From the NCBI GenBank assembly GCA_934511465.1, contig CAKSWG010000005.1, forward strand, positions 1-64,000: a DNA stretch of 64,000 nt, written 5' to 3'. Below, piece after piece: positions 1-7,841 of the stretch. The stretch's first letter is position 1. Each line of letters starts with the position of its first letter. The stretch comes from an uncultured Faecalibacterium sp. GTDB lineage: Bacteria > Bacillota > Clostridia > Oscillospirales > Ruminococcaceae. A program made the position numbers and the translations under genes. Below the pieces are notes generated by a model. The model had not been told where the DNA came from. It ran no database searches and saw only the letters and a list, made by a program, of their open reading frames with translations.

Positions 1-43
1 TCCCGACAGCCTGTCCAAACTGTGCGGGTTCCATATCGACCAT
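1..43 (-). CDS. N-terminus of an unidentified protein, cut by the window edge
   Basis: Reading leftward from 43, an ATG preceded by AGAAAGGAGC at a good ribosome-binding distance opens a frame of 14 codons (M-V-D-M-E-P-A-Q-F-G-Q-A-V-G) that runs off the window. A well-formed promoter lies about 80 bases upstream on the same strand, which supports a real gene start. The fragment is too short to identify a family, so no function is proposed. Confidence 0.5.
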   Translation of the reverse strand, partial: MVDMEPAQFGQAVG

Positions 44-124
44 CGGTCTCGCTCCTTTCTGCTTCAAGTCAGCGGGATTAGCTCTCTCTTGAGCTTCTGC
101 TGTACTTCTCTGGTTTCTGGCTTT

Positions 125-153
125 ATTATACATATTCCTGCGCGTTTTGTCTA
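125..153 (-). promoter_or_regulatory. Sigma-A type promoter for the gene leaving the left edge
   Basis: On the minus strand TAGACA (148-153) is followed after 17 bases by a perfect TATAAT (125-130). The predicted transcript has a leader of roughly 75 bases before the ATG at 43. The hexamers and spacing are seen directly; activity is inferred. Confidence 0.6.
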
Positions 154-294
154 TTCGCAGAGTGCACAAGGATATAAACATAAAATTGTACAGTTCTTGA
201 AAAATAGCAGATAAAACGTGTGAAATTCCACTTTCTGTGCGGTGTGTCCGGATGATCGGACCCTTTGGAGAGGAACTCTGCGCCCCGCAGGGGG

Positions 295-364
295 CTGCCG
301 GGTGAGTTACAGCAATGCTGCCCAGAAGTTCCGGGCCGTTTGTGGAGGATTTTGCAACAGCTCC
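295..364 (-). repeat. Short dispersed repeat with a MITE-like end (copy 1)
   Basis: Read on the minus strand this stretch opens with GGAGCTGTTGCAAAAT (349-364), nearly the terminal repeat of the two elements at 20214 and 30209. It continues with about 61 bases (295-355) that recur almost unchanged on the plus strand at 28432-28492 (core CGGCCCGGAACTTCTGGGC). No reading frame is supported. The 44-453 gap otherwise holds only a promoter, this repeat and the tRNA terminator. Confidence 0.65.
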
Positions 365-390
365 TATCATTGCTTCGCAAACGCTGATTT

Positions 391-447
391 TCCGGAGAAA
401 ACAAATAATCCGAACCCATCTCCTATTGGAAACAAGTTCGGATTATT
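391..447 (-). terminator. Rho-independent terminator of the tRNA-Pro transcript
   Basis: A perfect 12-base inverted repeat (404-415 with 436-447, AATAATCCGAAC) lies directly downstream of the tRNA on the minus strand. It is followed by a T-rich tract, TTTGTTTTCT. Position and structure fit an intrinsic terminator. Confidence 0.75.
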
Positions 448-453
448 TTTGTC

Positions 454-531
454 TGGTCCGAGTGGCGAGAATCGAACTCACGGCCTCTTGAACCCCATTC
501 AAGCGCGCTACCAAAACTGCGCTACACCCGG
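454..531 (-). tRNA. tRNA-Pro (anticodon GGG)
   Basis: The minus strand folds into a standard cloverleaf. The acceptor stem CCGGGTG pairs with CACTCGG with one G-T wobble, and the D-arm, TTCGATTC T-loop and an encoded CCA tail are present. The anticodon stem CTTGA/TCAAG encloses the loop ATGGGGT, which puts GGG at positions 34-36, the proline anticodon. It stands alone, with its own terminator downstream. Confidence 0.96.
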
Positions 532-626
532 ATACCTGTAAGCGTTTCTCGCTCACAGCTCAATTATTATATCCAATTCCGGGAGATTTGTCAAGCGTTT
601 CCTGCCAGATCTTTGCAAATAAATTT

Positions 627-1406
627 TCAAAGATCCATGTCATTTTCTTGCAGCGGCTCGTCCTTTGCCGGGAAAAGCTCAAATTCTACGGTGGCAAGCG
701 CAATTGCAAACACGCTCTCTGCACCGGCGTCCAGCAGCGCCTGCGCACAGGCCGAAACCGTTGCCCCGGTGGTGATCACATCGTCCACCAGAAGCACCTT
801 TCGGCCCTCCACGCAGTCCGGCTCTGCCATGCGGAATGCACCGGCCACATTGGCCAGACGTTCTTCAAACGGCAGGCCCGCCTGATGCTGCTTTTTCCGG
901 GCAGGCGCCAGCGCATCCGCATACAGCGGCACGTCCAGTGCACGGGCCAGCGGCAGCGCCATGAGCTGCGGCACATTGTAGCCGCGCGCCGTGCCGGAAG
1001 CGGGCACCGGAACGATGCAGCTGTACCCGATGGCTGCGCCTTCCACCTTCTGCGGCACCGGCTCCGCGCCCAGCATGCAGATCTCGCTGCCAAATGCAAG
1101 CTCTGCCAGCCGGACGCCAAGCTCCACGGCGGCCCACGGTGCGGCATGGTATTTCGCGTGGCGGATACTGCGCTGCACGCAGCCCTCGTATTTATAAGGC
1201 GCCGCTGCACCGATCAGATCGCCGAGGTAATGCTGGGAAGCGTCCAGCCGCATGCCGGGCTTGCGGCGCAGCTCCCGGAGTTCCGATGCGCAGTCCGGGC
1301 ACTCCGGCACACTGCCCAGCACCTGATCGCAGAACGGACAGCGGCGTGGATACACCAGCTGCCGCACGCCGCGCAGCAGGCGGCGCGGTGCACTGTAATA
1401 GTCCAT
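627..1406 (-). CDS. comF: ComF family phosphoribosyltransferase-like protein
   Basis: A 259-residue ComFC-type protein. An N-terminal zinc ribbon has cysteines 23, 26, 36 and 39 (CPFC and CPDC). A type I phosphoribosyltransferase fold follows, with the PRPP-binding segment VLLVDDVITTGAT at residues 204-216. Members of this family take part in DNA uptake in naturally competent bacteria; the enzymatic activity is not firmly known. I start at the ATG at 1406, which overlaps the TGA of the upstream S-layer gene (TGATG) and implies translational coupling; a TTG one codon upstream is possible but less likely. It is the last gene of a five-gene minus-strand operon. A comEC gene lies elsewhere in the window, so uptake functions are not clustered. 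Confidence 0.9.
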   Translation of the reverse strand: MDYYSAPRRLLRGVRQLVYPRRCPFCDQVLGSVPECPDCASELRELRRKPGMRLDASQHYLGDLIGAAAPYKYEGCVQRSIRHAKYHAAPWAAVELGVRLAELAFGSEICMLGAEPVPQKVEGAAIGYSCIVPVPASGTARGYNVPQLMALPLARALDVPLYADALAPARKKQHQAGLPFEERLANVAGAFRMAEPDCVEGRKVLLVDDVITTGATVSACAQALLDAGAESVFAIALATVEFELFPAKDEPLQENDMDL

Positions 1407-3508
1407 CAATCCTTCTTGACCGCCACGATCACGCGCACGCGCTTGCCCGCAGCACAGCCAAAATTATCGTACCAGCCGGTCAGATAATAGCCGTCCGTGT
1501 TCACCTCGGTCAGCTTTGTGGCGTAATACTGGCCCTTATACCACAGGTAGACCTGCGCATCGTCAGCCATCTCAAACCGTTTTCCTTTGCTCATGACCGA
1601 TGCTGCGCCCACCTGATCGATCTTCATGGGCATCAGCTGGACCATCGTTTTTACGCTGCCGGTGGTCTCCTTGCGGGCCGCAACACCGCCCACCAGCACC
1701 GGATACTTCACGTCCGTTGTAAAGGCAGTCTGCGCGCCGTTTACATAGCATACGTAGGTAGCGCCGCCGCCGATATAACGGAAAATGGAGGCATACGGCT
1801 CACCCACAAGGGTGCCCAGCTGGCGCAGGCCCAAGCTGAGCAGGTTATCCGTGTTGGCCGTGATCTTTTCCCACACAGTGGAGAGGATATCGCCATTGAT
1901 CACGCCCCACAGCACCTCGCTGGTGGTGGGGACCAGAACGCTTTGCAGGTCGTCCACGATCTTATCCTGCGTATCGGTGCTGGTGCTGGAACCGGTCGAA
2001 AGGATGGTGGCCAGCGTTTTCAGCTCCGAGTAGTTGACGGTCACGTTCTTGATATCGTCCAGCACGCCGTAGGTCCACAGATCGCCGGTGACGTCATTCA
2101 GGATCAGGCGGTCGATCTCACCCTTCTCGTTCAGGGTATAGTAGCGGACATTCAGGAAGTTCAGATTTGTCCCCGATAGGCGGCTGGGACGAACCGTCCC
2201 AGCCACACCCTCCGAAGTCGTATCCAGAATCTGCACATCATCGGCCAGCGCGTACTTGCCCAGCGTCGATGCATCGTTGCTCACCTTGCCGCTGACGGTT
2301 TTATTTTCAATGGCTGTCACGGTCTCGCCGTCCGGTGTCACACTGATCTCCACCAGCCAGCCCTTGGGGTAGTTCAGGCTTTTGTCCACGTTCACAGTGC
2401 GCAGGATACCGTCGGTGCACATCACCGCCACACGCTGCAACACATCCGCGCCGTTATCCTCCACAAGGCTGCGGGCCGCGCCCTGCACCACGCCGTAGAA
2501 CACCTGATCGGCCTCGGCACCGGTGACGATATCGGCCACCTCATTGTTCATGCCCAGCAGCAGAGTGACCACCTCGCCTACGCCGCCGCCGTTCAGGCTG
2601 GACACTTTGGACGCCACCGCTGTGCTGCCCAACTGATAGCTGGTGCCCGCCACCGTTACAGCGGTAGGTGCGCTGGCGCTGGGCGAAACCGCCGTGATGC
2701 GGCCTGCTGCCTTGCGGGTGTAGATCCATACAGTTTGCAGACTTTCGCTGTAATAATACACATCGTAACGGTTCAGTTCTGCGGAATCCGAGACTTTATC
2801 GTTGCGGTAAACGCTGACCGGTGCAAACGGCAGCTGGGTGCCGTCCGCCGCCACAAAGGGGCCCTTCAGGCTTTTGAGCATCACCGTGGAGGTATCCACC
2901 TGACCGTTGGAGATGGTAAAGCCCAGACTGGTGCCGTAGGCGCTGCCGGAAGCGGTGTTGGCTGTGAGGGTGTTGTACAGCAGCAGGGCGCAGTCCTCAT
3001 AGTTCATGGTCTCACCCTGACTGCGGTTCAGCTGGTTGCGCATGCCCAGTTCCTGCGCCTTGTTCAGCTGTGCCGTGGGGAACACGCCGTTCAGGTCGGT
3101 CATTTTATAGCCCAGCAGCTTGAGCGCTGCGGTGGCCGCTTCTTCCAGCGTGACCGCGTTATCCGGGCGGAAGGTCCCGTCGGTGTAGCCGTTCATCCAG
3201 CCCTGCTGCACCGCAATGCGCACATAGGGTGCCCACGGGGAGCCGCCGGGCACATCTTTATACAGTGTGCCTACATTGCCCTGCTGGCCGACGCTTTCGC
3301 GGTAGGCGGAAAAAGCCACCAGCATTTTGGCAAAGGCACCGCGGGTAACGGCGGCATCCAGACTGCCGGTCTGGCTGGTGTCCATGGCTCCCAGCGTGAT
3401 CGCCGTCTGGATGGCCGAGTTGTTCAGGCTGGCCGCAGACGCCGGCAGCATCAGCACCGATGCGGCCAGACATGCTGCAAGCAGCCATGCAAAAAGACGT
3501 TTTTTCAT
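1406..3508 (-). CDS. Secreted protein with S-layer homology domains
   Basis: A 700-residue exported protein. The start MKKRLFAWLLAACLAASVLM is a clear signal peptide ending near an ASA cleavage site, and the ATG at 3508 has AAGGAAGGGG upstream, so longer in-frame starts are rejected. Residues of about 30-210 contain two to three S-layer-homology repeats, including the characteristic G-Y-T-D-G-T-F-R-P-D-N segment, which bind secondary cell-wall polymers. The rest is a long beta-rich region rich in T, V and G with no catalytic motif I recognise. It follows a MacAB-type exporter by 58 bases, so a role at the cell surface connected to that exporter is plausible but unproven. Confidence 0.8.
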   Translation of the reverse strand: MKKRLFAWLLAACLAASVLMLPASAASLNNSAIQTAITLGAMDTSQTGSLDAAVTRGAFAKMLVAFSAYRESVGQQGNVGTLYKDVPGGSPWAPYVRIAVQQGWMNGYTDGTFRPDNAVTLEEAATAALKLLGYKMTDLNGVFPTAQLNKAQELGMRNQLNRSQGETMNYEDCALLLYNTLTANTASGSAYGTSLGFTISNGQVDTSTVMLKSLKGPFVAADGTQLPFAPVSVYRNDKVSDSAELNRYDVYYYSESLQTVWIYTRKAAGRITAVSPSASAPTAVTVAGTSYQLGSTAVASKVSSLNGGGVGEVVTLLLGMNNEVADIVTGAEADQVFYGVVQGAARSLVEDNGADVLQRVAVMCTDGILRTVNVDKSLNYPKGWLVEISVTPDGETVTAIENKTVSGKVSNDASTLGKYALADDVQILDTTSEGVAGTVRPSRLSGTNLNFLNVRYYTLNEKGEIDRLILNDVTGDLWTYGVLDDIKNVTVNYSELKTLATILSTGSSTSTDTQDKIVDDLQSVLVPTTSEVLWGVINGDILSTVWEKITANTDNLLSLGLRQLGTLVGEPYASIFRYIGGGATYVCYVNGAQTAFTTDVKYPVLVGGVAARKETTGSVKTMVQLMPMKIDQVGAASVMSKGKRFEMADDAQVYLWYKGQYYATKLTEVNTDGYYLTGWYDNFGCAAGKRVRVIVAVKKD

Positions 3509-3566
3509 AGGTGTATTCCCCTTCCTTGGTGTTTGGCAGTCCGGCGCAAAGCCGGCTGAGAAGAGT

Positions 3567-4772
3567 TTAGTCATAACGCAGCGCCTCGATGGGGTTGAGC
3601 CTTGCCGCACGCTTTGCAGGCAGGTAGCCGAACAGCACACCGATGCCCACCGAGATGCCAAAGGCCACTGCGATGGAGTTGAAGGATGGGCTCACCGTGA
3701 CGGTGGTGCCGCTGGTGAACATGGGCAGCACCCGGTTGGCCGCCGTGGATACGATGTAGCCCAGTGCAATGCCCAGTGCGCCGCCAAGGGCGGAGGTGGT
3801 GGCAGCTTCCACCACGAACTGCGCCAGAATGGTGCGCTCCTTGGCACCAAGCGCCTTGCGGATGCCGATCTCGCGGGTGCGCTCGGTGACAGACACCAGC
3901 ATGATGTTCATGATGCCGATGCCGCCTACCAGCAGCGAGATGCTGGCAATGCCGGTCAGGATCACAATGACCATGTTGATCATGTTATTCATCTCTTCCA
4001 GCCACTCGCTGGCGCTGTAGACGTAATAGCCGTTGTCCGAGCCCAGCTGCCGCTGCAGCTCGCTTTCCACCACCGTCTTTGCCTCGGCGGCGCGGCTCTC
4101 ATCGGCCATGATGGCGGTGTAGTTGCTCACGCTGCTCTGGCTGGAAAGGCGCATGGCTGTGGTATAAGGCAGATAAACGCAGTCGTCGTCGGTGCCCTGC
4201 TGCATGGTGGTGTCGCTGACTTTTGCGGCCAGTACGCCTACGATGCGGAATTTGTTGGCGCCGATCTTCAGCGTCTGGCCCACACCGTTGCCGCCAAAGC
4301 CGGCACGGTTGAGGTAATCGCCAATGACGCACACCTGCTTGTTATCCTTGATATCCATGTACTGCAAACCGCGTCCCTGCGCGATCTGGTAGTTCTTCAT
4401 GGTGGTATAATTTTCGTCCACGCCGCTGATGGTGGACCAGCGGTAGCTGGTGGTGCCGATCTTCAGCGTGCCGCTGCCGCTGAAATCGATCTGCGGCGAG
4501 ATGGATTGGATCAGGTCCGGGTGCTTTGCAGGCAGCTTGTACATCTCATCCACCGGCACCGTGCGGGAACCGTTGCCCCACACCTGCACCGAGAGGGTAT
4601 TGGTACCCAGTGCGGAAAAGCTGTCGCGCATGCTTTTGGTCATGCCGTTGCCCAAGCCCACGATAACGATCACCGCCATGACGCCGATGATGATGCCCAG
4701 CATGGTAAGGAAGGTGCGCAGCTTGTTGCTCCACACGTTCTGGATGGCCTGACGGAAGGTCTCTATGATCAT
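3567..4772 (-). CDS. MacB/FtsX-type ABC transporter permease
   Basis: A 401-residue permease of the MacB/LolCE/FtsX class. Transmembrane helix 1 (residues about 20-42) is followed by a large extracytoplasmic MacB core domain. Three C-terminal helices then form the FtsX domain, with the family signature region T-R-E-I-G-I-R-K-A-L-G-A near residue 300. Its ATG overlaps the stop of the ATPase gene by four bases (ATGA). With the ATPase and the adaptor upstream it makes a complete tripartite-like exporter; in Gram-positives these export peptides or antibiotics, but the substrate cannot be told here. Confidence 0.92.
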   Translation of the reverse strand: MIIETFRQAIQNVWSNKLRTFLTMLGIIIGVMAVIVIVGLGNGMTKSMRDSFSALGTNTLSVQVWGNGSRTVPVDEMYKLPAKHPDLIQSISPQIDFSGSGTLKIGTTSYRWSTISGVDENYTTMKNYQIAQGRGLQYMDIKDNKQVCVIGDYLNRAGFGGNGVGQTLKIGANKFRIVGVLAAKVSDTTMQQGTDDDCVYLPYTTAMRLSSQSSVSNYTAIMADESRAAEAKTVVESELQRQLGSDNGYYVYSASEWLEEMNNMINMVIVILTGIASISLLVGGIGIMNIMLVSVTERTREIGIRKALGAKERTILAQFVVEAATTSALGGALGIALGYIVSTAANRVLPMFTSGTTVTVSPSFNSIAVAFGISVGIGVLFGYLPAKRAARLNPIEALRYD

Positions 4773-5518
4773 GCTTTCTCCTCCTCATCCGGCGTTTCCG
4801 GCAGCAGCGTGGGCTGCACGATGGCTTCCGGCGCATGGGAGTCGCCGTCGTAGACCACACGTCCGTCCTCCAGACGGATGATGCGGTCCGCCTGCACGGC
4901 AATGGAATTGTCGTGGGTGATCAGCACCACGGTGTGGCCCTGATCGTGCATCTGTTGCAGCATGCCCAGCACCTCGCGGCCGGTGTGGCTGTCCAGTGCA
5001 CCGGTGGGCTCATCGGCCAGAATGACCGCCGGGTTGCGCACCAGTGCGCGCGCAATGGAAACACGCTGCTGCTGGCCGCCGGAAAGCTGGTTGGGCCGGT
5101 TTCGGAGCTTATCGCCCAAGCCCACCTGCTCCAGCACTTCCTTTGCGCGGGCGTGGCGCTCGGCGCGGCCGATGCCTGCGTACACCAGCGGCACTTCCAC
5201 GTTCTCCATCAGGTTGAGCCTTGGCAAAAGGTTGTACTGCTGGAAGATAAAGCCCAGCATCTCGTTGCGGATCGCGGCCAGCTCGTTGCGGTTCATCTTG
5301 CCCACATCCCTGCCGTTGAGCCGGTAGGTGCCATAGGTCGGCACGTCCAGACAGCCGATGATGTTCATGCAGGTGGACTTGCCGGAACCGGACTGGCCCA
5401 CGATGGCCACGAACTCGCCTTTTTCGATTTTCATGGTGATGTGGTCTGCTGCTTTTACCGTGGTATCGCCCATCTGGTAATACTTGCACACCTCATCAAA
5501 CTCGATCAGAGCGCTCAT
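4769..5518 (-). CDS. MacB/LolD-type ABC transporter ATP-binding protein
   Basis: A 249-residue ATPase with Walker A GQSGSGKS (41-48), signature LSGGQ (145-149) and Walker B VILADE (165-170). The downstream segment P-T-G-A-L-D-S is typical of the LolD/MacB subfamily. It should energise the FtsX-type permease encoded immediately downstream (four-base overlap). The adaptor gene ends only 14 bases upstream, so all three are co-transcribed. Confidence 0.95.
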   Translation of the reverse strand: MSALIEFDEVCKYYQMGDTTVKAADHITMKIEKGEFVAIVGQSGSGKSTCMNIIGCLDVPTYGTYRLNGRDVGKMNRNELAAIRNEMLGFIFQQYNLLPRLNLMENVEVPLVYAGIGRAERHARAKEVLEQVGLGDKLRNRPNQLSGGQQQRVSIARALVRNPAVILADEPTGALDSHTGREVLGMLQQMHDQGHTVVLITHDNSIAVQADRIIRLEDGRVVYDGDSHAPEAIVQPTLLPETPDEEEKA

Positions 5519-5532
5519 CGCTTCCTCCTGCG

Positions 5533-7170
5533 TTAAAAGATCATGACACTGCTGCCATCATCGTAATAGTCATCGGTGCTCACAGAGCTGGGGTCATAGG
5601 CCACGGTGTCGTTGCCGGTGATGCCGCTGACGATCTGAGTATAGTCATCGTCGCTGACACCGGTCTTGACCGGAACGTACACATAGCCTTCCGGTGCCGC
5701 CATGTCCGGGTCCGCGTTGGCGGCGCTGGGCGAATCCTTGGTCACCAGCACATAGCCGCCGTGCACGATGGCCGCATTGGGCACGGCCAGAGTATTCTTT
5801 GCTTCGGCCACCACGATCTCGGCGTTGGCGTTCATGCCCGGGCGCAGGCCCTCGGTCTCGTTGATGCGGACAGTGACCGGATAGGTGGTGGTGCCGCCGT
5901 TGGAAGAGCCCTTCATGGAAACGCGGGTCACGGTGCCGGTGTAGGTCTTATCCGGCACGGCATCTGCTGTCACCTGCACGCTCTGGCCCACCGAAACATT
6001 GCTTACCTGCAATTCGTCCACATTCAGAGTCATTTCCAGATAGCTCAGGTCATAGATGGTGCACAGATCCGAGCCGGTGGTCAGCGCGTCGCCGGCCTTG
6101 GCATTCTTTTCAATGATGGTGCCGCTGATGGGCGAGGTGACGGTGTAGTTGTTCATAGCCTCCTGCAAGTTGTCCATGTTCAGCTCTGCACTGCGCAGAG
6201 TCTCGGCGGCAGACTGGATGGTCTCGGTCAGTTCCTCGCCGCTGATTTGCAGCACGATGTCGTCCTTGTTCACCGCGCCGCCTTCCGGCACATTGATGGC
6301 CGTCACGGTACCGGCTGCAAGGGTGGTCAGGGTGCGCTCGGCCTGATACTCAAAGCACTTTGCCGCAATGCAGTTCACGCCGTTCACCGATGCCGTTGCT
6401 GCCTGCGCTGTGGTCAGGCCGCCGGCATTGCGAACAGCAATGGTCACGGTACGGGTAAGCAGGTTGCCGGTGCTCAGCGCATCGGTGCCGGTCACGGCAG
6501 TGATGGTGCCGCTCAGGGTCTCAAAGGTGCCGTCCAACGTCACCTCAGCGCTCTGCCCCACCGAGAAGGTGGCGGCATCCGCTGCCGGGAACTCCAGCTG
6601 CAATACCATTTTGGAGCTGTCACGGATCACGGCCACTTCCTGTCCGCTGGTCACTTCGTCGCCTTTGGCCACCTTGAGGGTGCTCACCACGCCCGCCACC
6701 TCGGCACGCACATACTGGCGGTCCACGGTCTTATCGTAGCTGCGCTGTGCCTGCTGCAAGGTGATGGACGCCTGCTCGGCCTTAGTAGTGGCGTCGGAAG
6801 AATCGATGGTGTAGAGCACGGTGTCCTCTTCCACAATGTCGCCTTCCTCGATGGTGCAGGTGAGCACCTTGCCCGCCACCAGAGATTTGACATTATATGT
6901 ATTGGCCGGGTTCAGTGTGCCGGTGCCGCTGAGCGAGTTGGAAAGGTCGCGCTTTTCCGGTGTGATCTGCACATAGTTCACATCCACATTGGCGTCCTGT
7001 GCCTTGCCCGGGCGCAGGATGAACCAGCCGCCCAGCACCACCACGCAGGCCGCCGGTACCAGCCATTTCCAGTTCTTGCGGACAAATACCGCCGCTTTGC
7101 CCCCGGCTGCGGGCTTTGTTTCGCCGGCACTGCCCTGCGGTGCGGCCGCATCCTTCTTTTTAAAGATCAT
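5533..7170 (-). CDS. HlyD/MacA-type adaptor (efflux fusion) protein
   Basis: A 545-residue membrane-anchored adaptor. A single transmembrane helix (about 34-52) precedes two biotinyl-lipoyl-like segments and coiled-coil regions. C-terminal beta-barrel and membrane-proximal domains carry the segment L-R-P-G-M-N-A-N-A. The start at 7170 (MIFKKK) is chosen because AGGAGGAAA lies just upstream. It heads the operon adaptor, ATPase, permease, S-layer protein, comF. In Gram-positives such adaptors couple MacB-like permeases to extracellular delivery. Confidence 0.92.
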   Translation of the reverse strand: MIFKKKDAAAPQGSAGETKPAAGGKAAVFVRKNWKWLVPAACVVVLGGWFILRPGKAQDANVDVNYVQITPEKRDLSNSLSGTGTLNPANTYNVKSLVAGKVLTCTIEEGDIVEEDTVLYTIDSSDATTKAEQASITLQQAQRSYDKTVDRQYVRAEVAGVVSTLKVAKGDEVTSGQEVAVIRDSSKMVLQLEFPAADAATFSVGQSAEVTLDGTFETLSGTITAVTGTDALSTGNLLTRTVTIAVRNAGGLTTAQAATASVNGVNCIAAKCFEYQAERTLTTLAAGTVTAINVPEGGAVNKDDIVLQISGEELTETIQSAAETLRSAELNMDNLQEAMNNYTVTSPISGTIIEKNAKAGDALTTGSDLCTIYDLSYLEMTLNVDELQVSNVSVGQSVQVTADAVPDKTYTGTVTRVSMKGSSNGGTTTYPVTVRINETEGLRPGMNANAEIVVAEAKNTLAVPNAAIVHGGYVLVTKDSPSAANADPDMAAPEGYVYVPVKTGVSDDDYTQIVSGITGNDTVAYDPSSVSTDDYYDDGSSVMIF

Positions 7171-7274
7171 GCTTGCAGTTTCCTCCTGTATCTTGCAGGG
7201 CGGCAGCACGCCGCTCTGGTTTTTTGGTATCGGGCGCAGGCTTTGCAAAAGCGCGCGATAAAGGGTTTATTGTT

Positions 7275-7303
7275 AGTTTATCGCATTTCGGCCTGTTGCA
7301 CAA
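7275..7303 (-). promoter_or_regulatory. Probable promoter of the MacAB-like operon
   Basis: On the minus strand TTGTGC (7298-7303) and TAAACT (7275-7280) are separated by 17 bases, about 105 bases before the adaptor ATG. The -10 box is a modest match, so confidence is limited. Confidence 0.45.
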
Positions 7304-7383
7304 GCGTCTAAATTTTATTTCGGCCTGTTTGCGTCAAAGTTTTATCCAACTTTCACACCCGGCAGCGGCTCTTTTCCGCACAA

Positions 7384-7427
7384 CAAAAAGAGACAGTGCC
7401 CCGGTCTCCCGGAACACTGCCTCTTTT
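7384..7427 (-). terminator. Intrinsic terminator after the NusG-II gene
   Basis: An inverted repeat built on AAAGAGGCAGTG and CACTGTCTCTTT with a short loop, followed on the minus strand by a T tract. It lies 13 bases beyond the stop of the NusG-II gene. Confidence 0.8.
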
Positions 7428-7439
7428 GCAGCGCGATCG

Positions 7440-7841
7440 TTATTCTGCTGTGTCCTCCACGACAACATACACCCCCGCAGGGACGCAGGCGGCCCATGCG
7501 CCGTCTTTCGCCAGCCAGCCGAATTGCTCGCACACATGGTCCGGGCACTGACTGTCCAAAAACGCGATGGCTCCGTCTTTTACCTGTAAATGCACGACGT
7601 AATCGCCCACATCATACACGTAATCGTGGTCTGTATCCAGCGGCAGGGTCTCGGTGACGCCATCGCCAAAATCCACGGTGGCCTGCAAACCGCTGCCCTT
7701 GCCGCTGTGTGCCGCGCGCACGCCGAAGTACAGCGCCGCCGCCAGCACAAGGATCACCACAACAAAGATCAGGTTCTTCCTCCACGGCTTCGGGCCCTTG
7801 CGGCCGGAAGCTGCGTCAGCTTTTTTGCGGTTCAGGCTCAT
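7440..7841 (-). CDS. Membrane-anchored NusG domain II protein
   Basis: A 133-residue protein. A positively charged N-terminus and one transmembrane helix (24-41) are followed by an extracytoplasmic NusG-II-type beta domain (about 53-133). That domain holds two cysteines in C-P-D-H-V-C and a preceding D-S-Q motif, as is usual for this family. The ATG overlaps the stop of the flavoprotein reductase (ATGA), so the two are made together. NusG-II proteins often sit beside Rnf, ApbE and FMN-binding reductase genes; a part in extracytoplasmic redox or flavin attachment is an inference from that context. Confidence 0.85.
   Translation of the reverse strand: MSLNRKKADAASGRKGPKPWRKNLIFVVVILVLAAALYFGVRAAHSGKGSGLQATVDFGDGVTETLPLDTDHDYVYDVGDYVVHLQVKDGAIAFLDSQCPDHVCEQFGWLAKDGAWAACVPAGVYVVVEDTAE

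Noticed and set aside
126..541. Small proteins in the 126-419 (minus) and 242-541 (plus) open frames
   Set aside because: They lie across the repeat, the tRNA and its terminator and have no ribosome-binding sites.
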